From assembly GCA_021808425.1 (NCBI GenBank), contig JAKBBS010000030.1, positions 1 through 25,263 of the forward strand: a DNA stretch of 25,263 nt. The letters run 5' to 3'. The notes below the pieces were generated by a model. The model saw nothing but the letters and a program-made list of their open reading frames with translations. It had not been told where the DNA came from and did no database searches. The DNA is from Actinomycetes bacterium (GTDB lineage Bacteria > Actinomycetota > Acidimicrobiia > Acidimicrobiales > Palsa-688). Positions within the stretch are counted from its first letter, which is position 1. Each line of letters starts with the position of its first letter. Positions 1 to 8,502 of the stretch are shown one piece after another. Both the position numbers and the translations under genes were made by a program.

Positions 1-239
1 TCACCGAGCTACGCCACCAGAAGCCCACCTTTCACGGTGACACCATCTATGCGGAGTCGAGGGTGCTAGACAGGAGGGAGTCGACGACCAGGGACGACCG
101 GGGGATCATCACCGTGGAGACCAAGGGGTTCAACCAGCGCAGCGAGGAGGTCTGCTACTTCCGACGTCGTGTCATGGTGTGGAAGGCGGCATCTGCTCCC
201 CAACGCCGGCGCCCCTACGACGACGCAGGGTGGGATTGA
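1..239 (+). CDS. MaoC-like (R)-hydratase, C-terminal part (5' end outside window)
   Basis: The open frame enters from the left edge (first whole codon at base 3) and stops at TGA 237-239, leaving 78 residues. The segment TELRHQKPTFHGDTIYAES followed by a strand ending VETKGFNQ resembles the end of the hot-dog fold in actinobacterial MaoC-domain dehydratases, which hydrate enoyl-CoA-type thioesters. The catalytic Asp/His part of the fold lies outside the window, so activity and substrate cannot be judged. The basic tail after the last strand is ordinary for this group. The next gene starts 5 nt after the stop, so the two are probably co-transcribed. Family assignment is good; the exact reaction is unknown. 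Confidence 0.72.
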   Translation, partial: TELRHQKPTFHGDTIYAESRVLDRRESTTRDDRGIITVETKGFNQRSEEVCYFRRRVMVWKAASAPQRRRPYDDAGWD

Positions 240-244
240 CCTCG

Positions 245-1075
245 ATGGTCGACGTTGCCTTCTACGGGGTTCGAGGGTCGTGCCCGTGCCCGTCGGAAGG
301 AACCCGCCGCTACGGCGGCAACACTGCCTGCGTTGCGGTGACCGCCGAGGGACAGACACCGCTGATTTTCGATCTTGGTACAGGGCTCCGTGCGTTCGCT
401 GACACGCAACCCCTAGACGGTTCGTTCGAGGGAACGGCCCTCGTGAGCCACATCCACTGGGATCATGTGCAAGGCCTGCCCTTTTTCCCTCCGGCAGACC
501 GTGTCGGCGCGAGGCTCGACGTCTACGGGCCCCCTCCGGGAGACACGACCCTCACAGAGGCAATCGATGGCTTGATCCGCCCTCCGTACTTTCCGGTGAC
601 GCTCAACGGCCTGCGGGGCATGTATGTGTTCCACGAGGCCCTCCACGGTGAGTTTCCGGTTGGTGGCGCGAATGTGATGGTGCGACCAGTCCCGCACTGC
701 GGTCCTACGGTCGGCTACCGGGTCGAGCTGCAAGGCAGAGTGGTGACTTACATAAGCGACCATCAGGCCCCAAGGGACCTCGCGTCGGTCGATCAGGGCG
801 TACTCGAACTGGCGCGAGACGCCGACCTGCTCATCCATGATGCGCAGTACACGCCGCAGGAATTTGCCGAAAAATCCGACTGGGGGCATTGCACGATGCA
901 ATACGCGCTGGCGGTGGCGCAGCGCTCGGGGGCTCGACGGCTCGCTTTATTCCATCACGATCCGGCGCACAGCGACGAGTGCCTGGACGCCATCGTGGAG
1001 GAAGTGGCCAAAGCCTCTGGACCTTCGGGGCCCGAGGTCATCGGCGCCTACGAGGGGCTTCGCATTTCGCTGTGA
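245..1075 (+). CDS. MBL-fold metallo-hydrolase
   Basis: A 276-residue protein of the metallo-beta-lactamase superfamily. The HxHxDH metal motif is SHIHWDHVQG (H69, H71, D73, H74). Further metal-site candidates are the His in PVPHCGPTVGYR, the Asp in ISDHQ and the His pair in FHHDP near the C terminus. The opening FYGVRGSCP and the RYGGNT turn match cytosolic hydrolases related to the PhnP/RNase Z side of the superfamily. No signal peptide is seen. I chose the ATG at 245 because the conserved beta-strand starts right after it. An in-frame ATG at 179 would overlap the preceding gene by 61 bases and add an unlike extension. The substrate cannot be inferred; it could be a phosphodiesterase or another hydrolase. 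Confidence 0.85.
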   Translation: MVDVAFYGVRGSCPCPSEGTRRYGGNTACVAVTAEGQTPLIFDLGTGLRAFADTQPLDGSFEGTALVSHIHWDHVQGLPFFPPADRVGARLDVYGPPPGDTTLTEAIDGLIRPPYFPVTLNGLRGMYVFHEALHGEFPVGGANVMVRPVPHCGPTVGYRVELQGRVVTYISDHQAPRDLASVDQGVLELARDADLLIHDAQYTPQEFAEKSDWGHCTMQYALAVAQRSGARRLALFHHDPAHSDECLDAIVEEVAKASGPSGPEVIGAYEGLRISL

Positions 1076-1194
1076 CGAAATCGGGGAAAGAGGACCGCAA
1101 CCCATCGACTTGGCCTTCGCATGCCAATACGGTTGAAGCGGCGGGCTAGGAGAACCTTTCTCTGTGCGCCAGTGAATCGACCACATGGAGCCCT

Positions 1195-2997
1195 ATGGAA
1201 AGCCTCGTTCTCTCTCATCCCGATGTAATCCGGTCAGCTGACGTAACGGAGACCCGCGAGCGAAACCGCCAGCGCCGCTTCAGGCGGCTGGCGGTGCTTC
1301 TCGCGGTGTTGCTTTGCGTCCTTGTGGCAAGCGATCTGTCCATCGTTAGCTTGCGCGGACCGCACCTGCCGGGAAACGTCGGGCTGTACGGTCCTTCGCT
1401 CGCCTTGATCGCGCTGCTCGTGGTTGTGATGGCGGTCCCGCTTGTGGGTGCGGGGCGCTCGCCGCACATCCTCTACCGGCCTGAGGAGATCGGGGTGGGG
1501 CTAGGCGACGTGAAAGGTAACGACGTGGTCGTCGAGGAGGTCGTAAAGACCCTCAACTTGTTCCTCGCTCACAAGACCTTCAAGGAGCGCATGGGCGGCA
1601 CACCGCGACGCGCTGTCCTCTTCGAGGGACCGCCCGGAACCGGCAAGACGTACATAGCCAAGGCGATGGCGGCGGAGGCCGGGGTCCCGTTCCTGTTCGT
1701 GTCGTCGTCGGCATTCCAGTCGATGTACTACGGCCAGACGAACCGCAAGATCCGCTCCTACTTCCGTGCGCTTCGCAACTACGCCCGCCGTGAGGGGGGT
1801 GCGATCGGCTTCATCGAGGAGATCGACGCAATCGGCGCTACCAGGGCCGGTCTCGGTGGCGGGGGAGGGCGCGAGGGGATCAGCGGTGTCGTCAACGAAC
1901 TGCTCATCCAGCTCCAATCCTTCGACACACCGCCCCCGTCGGAGCGACTGCGGGGAGCTTTCATCGATGCAATGAACCGCTGGCTGCCGGCGGGGCACCT
2001 GATCAAGAAGCGGGCGTCCGCCCCGGCGAACATTCTTGTGATCGGCGCCACGAACCGGGCAGCGGACCTGGACCCGGCGCTGCTTCGCCCAGGGCGCTTC
2101 GATCGCACTATCACCGTCGACGTGCCGAGCCGTCAGGGCCGTCGTGAGATCATCGACTTCTACCTCGGCCGCAAGAGCCACGACTCGATCCTCGACGACC
2201 CGGTTTACCGGGACACGCTTGCTGGCACGACTTTCGGATACTCGCCGGTGATGCTGGAGCACCTGCTCGACGAGGCGCTTGTGTGGGCGTTGCGACGAGG
2301 GGATGACCGGCTCAACTGGGAGGACTTGCAGCGGGCGAAGATGACCGCAGAGCTTGGTTTGGCGCAGCGTGTCGCGTACAGCGCGAGGGAGCGCGACGCG
2401 ATCGCGACCCACGAGGCGGGTCACGCGACGACGGCGTGGCTTGTCGCGCCGGATCGCACGCTCGAAGTGCTTTCGATAATCAAGCGCAGCAGCGCGCTCG
2501 GCCTGCTCGCGCATTCCGAGCGCGAGGAACGCTGGACTCGAACGAAGTCGGACATCGAAGCACTGATCCGTATAGCGATGGGCGGCCTCGTTGCGGAGGA
2601 GCTTTTCTTCTCCGACACGAGCAGCGGCGTTGCGGGTGACTTGCAGGCCGCGACCGAGATGGCGGCTCAGATGGTGGGCAGCTTCGGAATGACGGGCTCG
2701 CTGATCTCCATCGACGCCGCTCATAGCCCCGGCGGGGCGAACGTCGTTGCGAAGGTCCTGAGCGACGACGCCGCCCGGGCGAGCCTCGAGGAGGTTCTGG
2801 ACTCGGCTCGCAGCGACGTCAGGGCGATCCTGTCCGAGCATCTCCACCTTGTCGAGGCTCTCCGTGACGCCCTGGTGGAGCGCGAGGAGCTCATCGGACC
2901 GGAGATCGATGCGGTGCTAGCTGACGCGGATCGAAGGCACAATGCGACCGTCGTCGACCTGCGTGGCGATGTCAGCTCGCCAATCCAAGCTGGCTGA
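1195..2997 (+). CDS. FtsH-like membrane AAA+ zinc metalloprotease, divergent
   Basis: A 600-residue membrane-anchored ATP-dependent protease of the FtsH/M41 type. Two hydrophobic segments (about 31-53 and 64-86) are joined by only about 10 residues, so the usual periplasmic domain is absent. The AAA module has Walker A GPPGTGKT (145-152), an aromatic pore loop MYYG, Walker B region FIEEID (206-211, with Glu208 where FtsH has Asp), and the second region of homology with RPGRFDR. About 34 extra residues (245-278) sit between the Walker B helix and the sensor strand ILVIGATNR. The protease domain has HEAGH (His406, His410) and a third zinc ligand candidate Asp482, at normal FtsH spacing. The 3' end overlaps the convergent peptidase gene by 26 bases. 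The housekeeping ftsH is probably elsewhere. The start is the first in-frame ATG, with a weak GGAG just upstream. Confidence 0.88.
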   Translation: MESLVLSHPDVIRSADVTETRERNRQRRFRRLAVLLAVLLCVLVASDLSIVSLRGPHLPGNVGLYGPSLALIALLVVVMAVPLVGAGRSPHILYRPEEIGVGLGDVKGNDVVVEEVVKTLNLFLAHKTFKERMGGTPRRAVLFEGPPGTGKTYIAKAMAAEAGVPFLFVSSSAFQSMYYGQTNRKIRSYFRALRNYARREGGAIGFIEEIDAIGATRAGLGGGGGREGISGVVNELLIQLQSFDTPPPSERLRGAFIDAMNRWLPAGHLIKKRASAPANILVIGATNRAADLDPALLRPGRFDRTITVDVPSRQGRREIIDFYLGRKSHDSILDDPVYRDTLAGTTFGYSPVMLEHLLDEALVWALRRGDDRLNWEDLQRAKMTAELGLAQRVAYSARERDAIATHEAGHATTAWLVAPDRTLEVLSIIKRSSALGLLAHSEREERWTRTKSDIEALIRIAMGGLVAEELFFSDTSSGVAGDLQAATEMAAQMVGSFGMTGSLISIDAAHSPGGANVVAKVLSDDAARASLEEVLDSARSDVRAILSEHLHLVEALRDALVEREELIGPEIDAVLADADRRHNATVVDLRGDVSSPIQAG

Positions 2998-5131
2998 GCA
3001 AGAAAGCCTGCACGCGGGCCTCGTCGCGCCATACTTCGTAGCGGCCTGACGGGCCCTGGTGGCCGGCGCCCATCTCGGTGAACAAGACCACCGGGCGGTC
3101 ATCTGTTCCGGCCCCGGCCCACCTGAGTTTCGCCACCCACTTAGCGGGTTCCCAGAAGCCGACGCGGGGATCGTTGAGTCCAGCGGTTACGTACATTGCG
3201 GGCCACTGTTCGCGCCCTACGACGTTGTCGTAGGGCGAGTATTCGAGCATCCTTTCGAAGGATGCGGCGTCGTGTAGCGGGTCGCCCCATTCCTCCCATT
3301 CTGTGACCGTCAAGGGCAGCGAAGGGTCGGACATGGTCGTTACGACGTCGACAAAAGGGACCTCGGCGACTACCGCTCGCCACAGGTCGGGTCGCATGTT
3401 CGTCACCGCACCCATGAGGAGACCTCCCGCGCTGCCTCCCCGGGCGGCGATCCGGTCCCGGTCGATCCAGCCCTGGTCGACCAACGCCTCGGCGCAAGCG
3501 ACGAAGTCACCGAAAGAGTTCGCCTTGCGCTCCATCCGCCCTGCCTCGTGCCAGTTTTTGCCAAGCTCGCCGCCGCCGCGCACGTGGGCAATCGCGAAGA
3601 CTGTGCCGCGGTCTAGCAGGTTGAGGGTCGACACCGAGAAGGTCGGTTCAATCGGTATTTCGTAAGCCCCGTAGCCGTAGATCACCCCGGGCGCACTCCC
3701 GTCGAGTGGTTGGTCTGCTCTGCAAACGACCGACACTGGGATCCGCGTCAGATCCGCTGCAGTCGCCCAAATCCGCGTCGTACGGTAGCGGGTCTGGTCA
3801 TAGCCGGGAACTTTCTGGACCCAAATGACGCGGTCGTCGTCGCTGGCACCGCGACTGTCATACGTGTCGTTTGCTAGATGGTCCACCCAGGTCCGCGGTG
3901 TGACAAGCGACGTGTATCCGTACCGGAATGTCTGTTGCGCCCAATCGGGGTTGGACGCCGAAAGCAATGCGTATGGCATTTCGGGAGAGTTGATGAAACT
4001 CTGTCGCCCCGAGCGGTCGATGATGCGGACACGCTCCAACCCGTCGATCGTGGAGCGCTCAGTAACGGCAATGAAACCGGCGAAGGCATCGACGTCTACT
4101 ACCGCCGTTTCCGGTCTCGGGGGCAGGACTGATTCGATTGCGTCAGCGGCACTTTCGTGCACTCGCCACAGGGAGTGCTCGGTCCCGGGGCCGGCCGGAG
4201 TGGCGTCGGCGGCCAGGTTGATCCGGATCAGCCACGAGTCGCTCCCGTCGTGTTCGGCGTCGTATTCGACATCGGGGCGCCTTTCGATGAGGATCTGCGG
4301 TGCCTCAACATCTTGCGAGGGAGAGGCCGCGTCGAGCCATCGGACCTCCGAGGAGGTCTTGCTGGCAGTGGCAATGACGATTCGGGACTCGGAGCGCGAC
4401 AGCGACACCTCGACGAAGAACCTCTCGTCGTCCTCCTGGTAGACGAGGCGGTCGTCGGCGACCTCGCTGCCGATGAGGTGGTACCATACTTGCCACGGAC
4501 GCATCGCCTCGTCAGGCCTGACGTAGAAGAAGGCGTTACACGCTGCGTTCCAGGCGCTCGAGTAGTAGGCGCCAGCGATGACGTCGTCCAGGTCGGTAGC
4601 CGTCTGCAGGTCGCGAAAGCGTACGGTGAAGAGTTCTGACCCGTCCAGGTCGAGGCCGTACGCCATGAGCCGGCCTCCCGGCGAGACGTCCAGTATGCCC
4701 ACGTCTAGGAAGTCAGAGGAGTCGGCGAGCCGGTTAGGGTCGAGCAGGACCTGCTCTGCGTCCGGGCGACCCGCACGTGTGAGCTCCGCAACAGCCGCTG
4801 CGTCAAGGTGTCGGGCGGGATCGCCGAGGCGGCATTCGATGCCGTACTGGAGGCCCGCCTCGGTGCGGGTGTAGTACCACCAGCCGCCGCTCCACGAGGG
4901 CGGCCCGGCGTCTGTCTCCGCTGTTCGCGATCGGATTGCCTCGAATAGCGCCCCTTGCAGGACCTTGGTGGGGGCCATCACAGCCTCCGCGTACGCGTTC
5001 TCGGCGTTCAGGTGGGCAGTGACCGCGGGATCGGCTGGGTCGGCGAGCCACGACCACGGGTCGACTCGCGTGCGCCCATGGCCGGTTCGGACATTGGAAA
5101 CCATCCGTGCGGCCGGGAGACAAGGAAGCAT
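2972..5131 (-). CDS. ptrB: Prolyl oligopeptidase family (S9A) serine peptidase, oligopeptidase B-like
   Basis: A 719-residue cytosolic peptidase. An N-terminal beta-propeller of about 400 residues is followed by an alpha/beta-hydrolase domain. The nucleophile elbow is GGSAGG (Ser567), with Asp654 in GLNDPRV and His691 in GAGHQGPSGR; the spacing fits the S9A family. The stretches AHVRGGGELGKNWH and PYDNV are typical of oligopeptidase B, which cuts short peptides after basic residues. The family is about 690 residues, so this is full length. An in-frame ATG at 5104 is an alternative start; GAGGG touches the 5131 ATG, and no clear ribosome site precedes 5104. The gene lies 47 nt downstream of the YihY gene on the same strand and ends inside the convergent FtsH-like gene. 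The symbol is by resemblance. Confidence 0.88.
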   Translation of the reverse strand: MLPCLPAARMVSNVRTGHGRTRVDPWSWLADPADPAVTAHLNAENAYAEAVMAPTKVLQGALFEAIRSRTAETDAGPPSWSGGWWYYTRTEAGLQYGIECRLGDPARHLDAAAVAELTRAGRPDAEQVLLDPNRLADSSDFLDVGILDVSPGGRLMAYGLDLDGSELFTVRFRDLQTATDLDDVIAGAYYSSAWNAACNAFFYVRPDEAMRPWQVWYHLIGSEVADDRLVYQEDDERFFVEVSLSRSESRIVIATASKTSSEVRWLDAASPSQDVEAPQILIERRPDVEYDAEHDGSDSWLIRINLAADATPAGPGTEHSLWRVHESAADAIESVLPPRPETAVVDVDAFAGFIAVTERSTIDGLERVRIIDRSGRQSFINSPEMPYALLSASNPDWAQQTFRYGYTSLVTPRTWVDHLANDTYDSRGASDDDRVIWVQKVPGYDQTRYRTTRIWATAADLTRIPVSVVCRADQPLDGSAPGVIYGYGAYEIPIEPTFSVSTLNLLDRGTVFAIAHVRGGGELGKNWHEAGRMERKANSFGDFVACAEALVDQGWIDRDRIAARGGSAGGLLMGAVTNMRPDLWRAVVAEVPFVDVVTTMSDPSLPLTVTEWEEWGDPLHDAASFERMLEYSPYDNVVGREQWPAMYVTAGLNDPRVGFWEPAKWVAKLRWAGAGTDDRPVVLFTEMGAGHQGPSGRYEVWRDEARVQAFLLSQLGLAS

Positions 5132-5178
5132 CCCTCAAGCGTGGCAGAAGTCCGGGCGTCAAGATCGGAGAACGTGCG

Positions 5179-6093
5179 TCACCTGGGTGTCGCAGGCACC
5201 TCCGACGCCGCCTTGAGCGATCTCGCCAAGACGTCCGCTTCGGTCGGGTTCTTACCGTCGAGCGAGCGCGGCCAGAGCCGCTTCTCGCGGACGGCGTTAG
5301 CCTCGATGCACAGGATCGATATCCGTGCCATCAGGTAGATGAACGCAAGCCCTCCCAGCACAGGCGCGAACGTGCCGTAAAGGGCGTTCGAATGGGCGAG
5401 GAGTGGAACTAGACCGACCCCGACGCCTGTCAGGACACCCCATGCAACCCCGGCGACGACGGCACCCGGCACTACGTAGCGCAAGGCGAGGTGTTCGGGG
5501 GTGACTATCCGGAACAGGATTACGAACAGCCCGGCGTCGAAGGCGACCGAAATGAGCGACGACAGGGCCGGCCCTCCGCTCCAGTGCAGGAGGCTGCCCA
5601 GCGAGGATATGGCCGTCGAAACGACGATTCCGACACCGAAAGTCGCGTACCACCGGGCACCGCGCGACAGGCGGTCAACGAACCCGGGGCGCTTCTCAGT
5701 TGTTATGTCCCACGCCTCCTCAGTGGCGAACATGGCTGCTTGAGCGAGACCCTGGGCGCCGAAAATTAGCCCGACCACGCCTACGACCAGGGCAACCGGC
5801 GAGCCACTCAGGCTTTTGCCCTGAAGATCCGCTGCCGCAGGGCCCAACACCGGGTAGTTCTGCAGGTGCGAGGCCACGGAGTGGAGGGCCGATGTGTGGC
5901 CAGCGAGGACGTATGCGGCAATGGTGAACGCAGCCAGAAGAAGAGGAAAAATCGATAGGAACCCGTAGTAGGAGATGAGCGCGCAGAGATACCCGCCGCG
6001 GTCGTCTGAGAATTTCTTCTGGACAGCCCACGCGAAGGAGGTGACCTTGAAACGCCGTTGGAGCCGGTCGACGCGGCGGACGATGGGGTCCAT
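5179..6093 (-). CDS. YihY/BrkB (UPF0761) family inner-membrane protein
   Basis: A 304-residue polytopic membrane protein with about six hydrophobic segments between residues 35 and 265. The segment ALISYYGFLSIFPLLL is the hallmark of the YihY/virulence factor BrkB family, once mislabelled RNase BN. The family also shows in GAQGLAQAAMFATEEAWD and in NALYGTFAPVLGGLAFIYL. The charged N and C termini are predicted cytosolic. Its molecular function is not settled; transporter-like roles have been proposed. The gene is divergent from the F420-type oxidoreductase, sharing a gap of about 78 bases, and is followed after 47 nt by the oligopeptidase gene, so a two-gene transcript is possible. No TANNNT box is seen close to its ATG, unlike many other genes here. 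Confidence 0.87.
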   Translation of the reverse strand: MDPIVRRVDRLQRRFKVTSFAWAVQKKFSDDRGGYLCALISYYGFLSIFPLLLAAFTIAAYVLAGHTSALHSVASHLQNYPVLGPAAADLQGKSLSGSPVALVVGVVGLIFGAQGLAQAAMFATEEAWDITTEKRPGFVDRLSRGARWYATFGVGIVVSTAISSLGSLLHWSGGPALSSLISVAFDAGLFVILFRIVTPEHLALRYVVPGAVVAGVAWGVLTGVGVGLVPLLAHSNALYGTFAPVLGGLAFIYLMARISILCIEANAVREKRLWPRSLDGKNPTEADVLARSLKAASEVPATPR

Positions 6094-6160
6094 CCGACGA
6101 TTGTTCCACCAAATGGTCCCTGCCCAAACTGTCCACCGTCGGCTGGCGGCCGAGATGAGT

Positions 6161-6166
6161 TATCCT
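6161..6166 (+). promoter_or_regulatory. Candidate -10 box TATCCT, leaderless start
   Basis: TATCCT lies 5 nt before the ATG at 6172. Transcription would begin at or next to the start codon, and there is no Shine-Dalgarno sequence in the gap. Confidence 0.5.
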
Positions 6167-6171
6167 CGGTC

Positions 6172-7221
6172 ATGAAGATCGCAACTATGCTCAGCTATTC
6201 AGGCGGCTTCAAAGAGTCGGCCCGACAGGTGAGCGAGATGGAAAAGGCCGGCCTCGACCTCGTCTGGGTGGCAGAGGCGTACGGCTTCGATGCTCCTAGC
6301 CTCATGGGCTACCTCGCAGCGCTCACCGATCGGGTCGAGATCGGGTCCGGAATCCTTCCGATTTACACGCGGACGCCGACGCTTCTGGCTATGACGGCTG
6401 CCGGCGTCGACGCCCTGTCGGAGGGTCGTTTCCATCTTGGTCTCGGTGCTTCCGGGCCGCAGGTCATCGAGGGTTGGCACGGCGTGCGCTACGACGCCCC
6501 GATCGGAAGGACCCGCGAGATCGTGTCGGTCTGCCGGCAGGTCTGGGCCCGCGAGGCACCTGTCACCCACGACGGTCGCTTCTACCATCTCCCGTTACCC
6601 GCAGGGGAGGGAACCGGCCTCGGTAAAGCGCTGAAGATTATCGCTCACCCTGTGCGCAGCCGGATTCCGGTTTGGGTGGCGTCGCTTGGTGACAAGAACG
6701 TGGCGATGACCGCCGAAGTCGCCGACGGCTGGCTTCCGATCATCTTCGTGCCTGAGAAGGCCCGAGAAGTCTGGGGTTCCGCGCTCGCCGAAGGAGAAGC
6801 CAAGCGCGACCCCTCGATGGCACCCCTCATGATCTCAGGCGGGGGCCTACTCGCCATAGGAGAAGGCGACGACATCGTCGCGTTACGCGATCTGTCCCGA
6901 CCGATGCTCGCCCTGTATGTAGGCGGAATGGGGGCAAAAGGGCGCAACTTCTACAATGACCTGCTCCGCCGCTACGGCTACGAGCAGGAAGCCGACGAAA
7001 TCCAGGACCTATACCTGGCCGGCAAGAAGAAAGAAGCTGAAGCCGTCGTCCCCGAGGAGATCGTCAGGTTGACCTCGCTGTGTGGGCCGGCCTCGTGGGT
7101 TGCCGAGCGTGTCGAGGCGCTGCGAGAAGCGGGGGTCACCCACCTGCAGGTGACCCCGATGCCGTCGGGCGGGGAGACCCCCGCTCAGCTGATAGGCCGC
7201 CTGAAAGAGATTGTTGGTTGA
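6172..7221 (+). CDS. LLM-class F420-dependent oxidoreductase (Rv3520c-like)
   Basis: A 349-residue TIM-barrel flavin/F420 oxidoreductase of the luciferase-like superfamily. The start MKIATMLSYSG, the block GLGASGPQVIEGWHG, then RQVWAREAPVTHDG and GEGTGLGKALK closely follow the mycobacterial Rv3520c family, which is predicted to use coenzyme F420. The barrel strand IPVWVASLGDKNVAM and the segment DGWLPIIF are also conserved. The in-frame ATG at 6058 would overlap the divergent YihY gene; the ATG at 6172 fits the family N terminus and has a TATCCT box 5 nt upstream. The substrate is unknown. Use of F420 implies an actinobacterial-type cofactor supply, which is not encoded here. Confidence 0.88.
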   Translation: MKIATMLSYSGGFKESARQVSEMEKAGLDLVWVAEAYGFDAPSLMGYLAALTDRVEIGSGILPIYTRTPTLLAMTAAGVDALSEGRFHLGLGASGPQVIEGWHGVRYDAPIGRTREIVSVCRQVWAREAPVTHDGRFYHLPLPAGEGTGLGKALKIIAHPVRSRIPVWVASLGDKNVAMTAEVADGWLPIIFVPEKAREVWGSALAEGEAKRDPSMAPLMISGGGLLAIGEGDDIVALRDLSRPMLALYVGGMGAKGRNFYNDLLRRYGYEQEADEIQDLYLAGKKKEAEAVVPEEIVRLTSLCGPASWVAERVEALREAGVTHLQVTPMPSGGETPAQLIGRLKEIVG

Positions 7222-7256
7222 CGACCGCCAGCTCGCCGGTACCGGGTGGCGGCGGC

Positions 7257-7262
7257 TAGCCT
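7257..7262 (+). promoter_or_regulatory. Candidate -10 box TAGCCT, leaderless start
   Basis: TAGCCT stands 7 nt before the GTG at 7270. This spacing is why 7270 is preferred as the start of the small membrane protein over the ATG at 7279. Confidence 0.42.
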
Positions 7263-7269
7263 TACGCGG

Positions 7270-7455
7270 GTGCGCCCGATGTTTACCACTTCCCCTGGCG
7301 AGTACCTGTTCGCGTTGCTAATGGCGGCTTCGCCGATTATCGGATCGATCTGGGTGGATCCGGCGCTTACGAAGTGGATCGTCTTCGCCGTTGGCTGCGT
7401 GATGGTGTTGGTAACCCTGGCTGTGGCGCTTCGGCCGGTGAAGTCCACCCGATAA
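7270..7455 (+). CDS. Small two-helix membrane protein, unknown function
   Basis: A 61-residue hydrophobic protein, not recognised. Two likely membrane segments are about residues 12-28 and 37-55, separated by the short polar turn WVDPALTK, with a basic tail ending RPVKSTR. Start options in frame are GTG 7246, GTG 7270 and ATG 7279. I prefer 7270 because TAGCCT lies 7 nt upstream, the same arrangement seen before several neighbours; 7279 would shorten it to 58 residues. It sits between the oxidoreductase and the phospholipase, both on the same strand, and each of the three has its own -10-like box. The hydrophobic pattern and tight fit between neighbours favour a real gene. Confidence 0.58.
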   Translation: MRPMFTTSPGEYLFALLMAASPIIGSIWVDPALTKWIVFAVGCVMVLVTLAVALRPVKSTR

Positions 7456-7469
7456 GCGCCGGGTGGGGC

Positions 7470-7475
7470 TAGCTT
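7470..7475 (+). promoter_or_regulatory. Candidate -10 box TAGCTT, leaderless start
   Basis: TAGCTT is 7 nt before the ATG of the patatin-like gene at 7483. No ribosome-binding site lies between. Confidence 0.45.
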
Positions 7476-7482
7476 CTCTGAA

Positions 7483-8469
7483 ATGAGAATTGGCATTGCC
7501 CTTGCCGCCGGGGGTTCCGTCGGAGTCGCATATCACGGAGGGGTCCTGGCAGCTATAGCAGAGGTGACCGGGTGGGATGCCCGGTCCGCTGAAGTCCTCG
7601 TCGGGACGTCGGCCGGATCGGTTACTTCTGCGATGGTGCGGGCCGGCGTCCCAGCCAGCGACCTCGCCAGGATCAGCGAAGGCTCTCCGCTTTCCCCGGA
7701 AGGCTCCAGGCTTCTGAGCATGGGCCGGCCGCGACGCCCGAAGGCGACAGCAAGGCAATTGCTCGGGTTCCGCCCGGTTAGCGACCCGAAGACTCTCCTT
7801 CGTGCAGTGACGCGCCCCGGGTCGATCAACGCGAAGGCGCTCCTTCTTGCGTGCCTCCCCGGGGGGTTCATTTCGACGACTGCGCTATCTGAGGGTATCG
7901 ACGCCCTCTTCGGGGGACGTTGGCCCGACGAGGCGCTCTGGTTGTGCTCGTATGACCAGCGGGCTGGCAAGAGGGTCGTATTCGGGCGCCCCGGCGCTCC
8001 GCGCGCCTCGGTTGGAACGGCGGTCGCCGCTTCCTCCGCGATCCCGTCCCACTACGCGCCGGTCGAGATCGGCGGCCGGCAGTACGTGGACGGAGGCGTC
8101 CATTCGATGCTCAACCTCGACGTTCTAAGCGATGCCGGGTTGGATCTGGTGCTGGTCGTGTCGCCGCTGACCCAGGCGTCGCCTTGGCCTGTGTTGACCT
8201 CCACGACCGTGCTCCGACAGTTCCTCGGCTGGCAGCTTCGCCTCGAGGTGGCAAACCTTCGATCCAAGGGGGTCGAGGTTGTTGTGATACAACCCGGTCG
8301 ACAGGCTGCATCTGCGATGGGCATCAATCCGATGGACGCCGCCCGCAGGGGAGACGTGTCCCGGGCTGCCAGACTCGAAGTGTCGTCGTGGCTGCTGGGT
8401 CAAGGATCGGCTACGGCGTCCCGGCTTCAATCTGAGGCGATCGGCTCGGCGGCGTCGAAAGCCGGTTAG
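7483..8469 (+). CDS. Patatin-like phospholipase
   Basis: A 328-residue patatin-fold lipid acyl hydrolase of the bacterial RssA-like type. It has the glycine-rich oxyanion loop AAGGSVG (8-14), the nucleophile elbow GTSAG with Ser43, and the dyad Asp203 in YVDGGVHS. The block AASSAIPSHYAPVEIGG before the DGG motif is typical of the family. There is no signal peptide, so it is probably cytosolic or peripherally membrane associated. The natural lipid substrate is unknown. The C-terminal part with many Arg and Ser is less conserved. The gene ends in front of a G-rich hairpin region and converges on sufB. Confidence 0.88.
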   Translation: MRIGIALAAGGSVGVAYHGGVLAAIAEVTGWDARSAEVLVGTSAGSVTSAMVRAGVPASDLARISEGSPLSPEGSRLLSMGRPRRPKATARQLLGFRPVSDPKTLLRAVTRPGSINAKALLLACLPGGFISTTALSEGIDALFGGRWPDEALWLCSYDQRAGKRVVFGRPGAPRASVGTAVAASSAIPSHYAPVEIGGRQYVDGGVHSMLNLDVLSDAGLDLVLVVSPLTQASPWPVLTSTTVLRQFLGWQLRLEVANLRSKGVEVVVIQPGRQAASAMGINPMDAARRGDVSRAARLEVSSWLLGQGSATASRLQSEAIGSAASKAG

Positions 8470-8470
8470 C

Positions 8471-8493
8471 GGGCTGGGGCGAGGGGCTCGGGG
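8471..8493 (+). other. Four-G-run motif (possible G-quadruplex)
   Basis: Directly after the phospholipase stop codon the coding-like strand carries G-runs at 8471-8473, 8476-8479, 8483-8486 and 8490-8493, with loops of 2-3 bases. This meets the usual G3+ N1-7 definition of a quadruplex-forming sequence. More G-runs follow at 8511-8515, 8518-8521 and 8532-8535. It could act in the 3' end of the transcript. Confidence 0.45.
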
Positions 8494-8502
8494 CTTGCCG
8501 TT

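Noticed and set aside
179..244. N-terminal extension of the first MBL-fold gene from ATG 179
   Set aside because: It lies within the end of the MaoC-like gene in another frame, and the family N terminus begins at 245.
1501..2847. Very long antisense frame opposite the FtsH-like gene
   Set aside because: High-GC codon bias opens such frames; the translation is Arg/His-rich and matches nothing recognisable, whereas the sense frame has full motifs.
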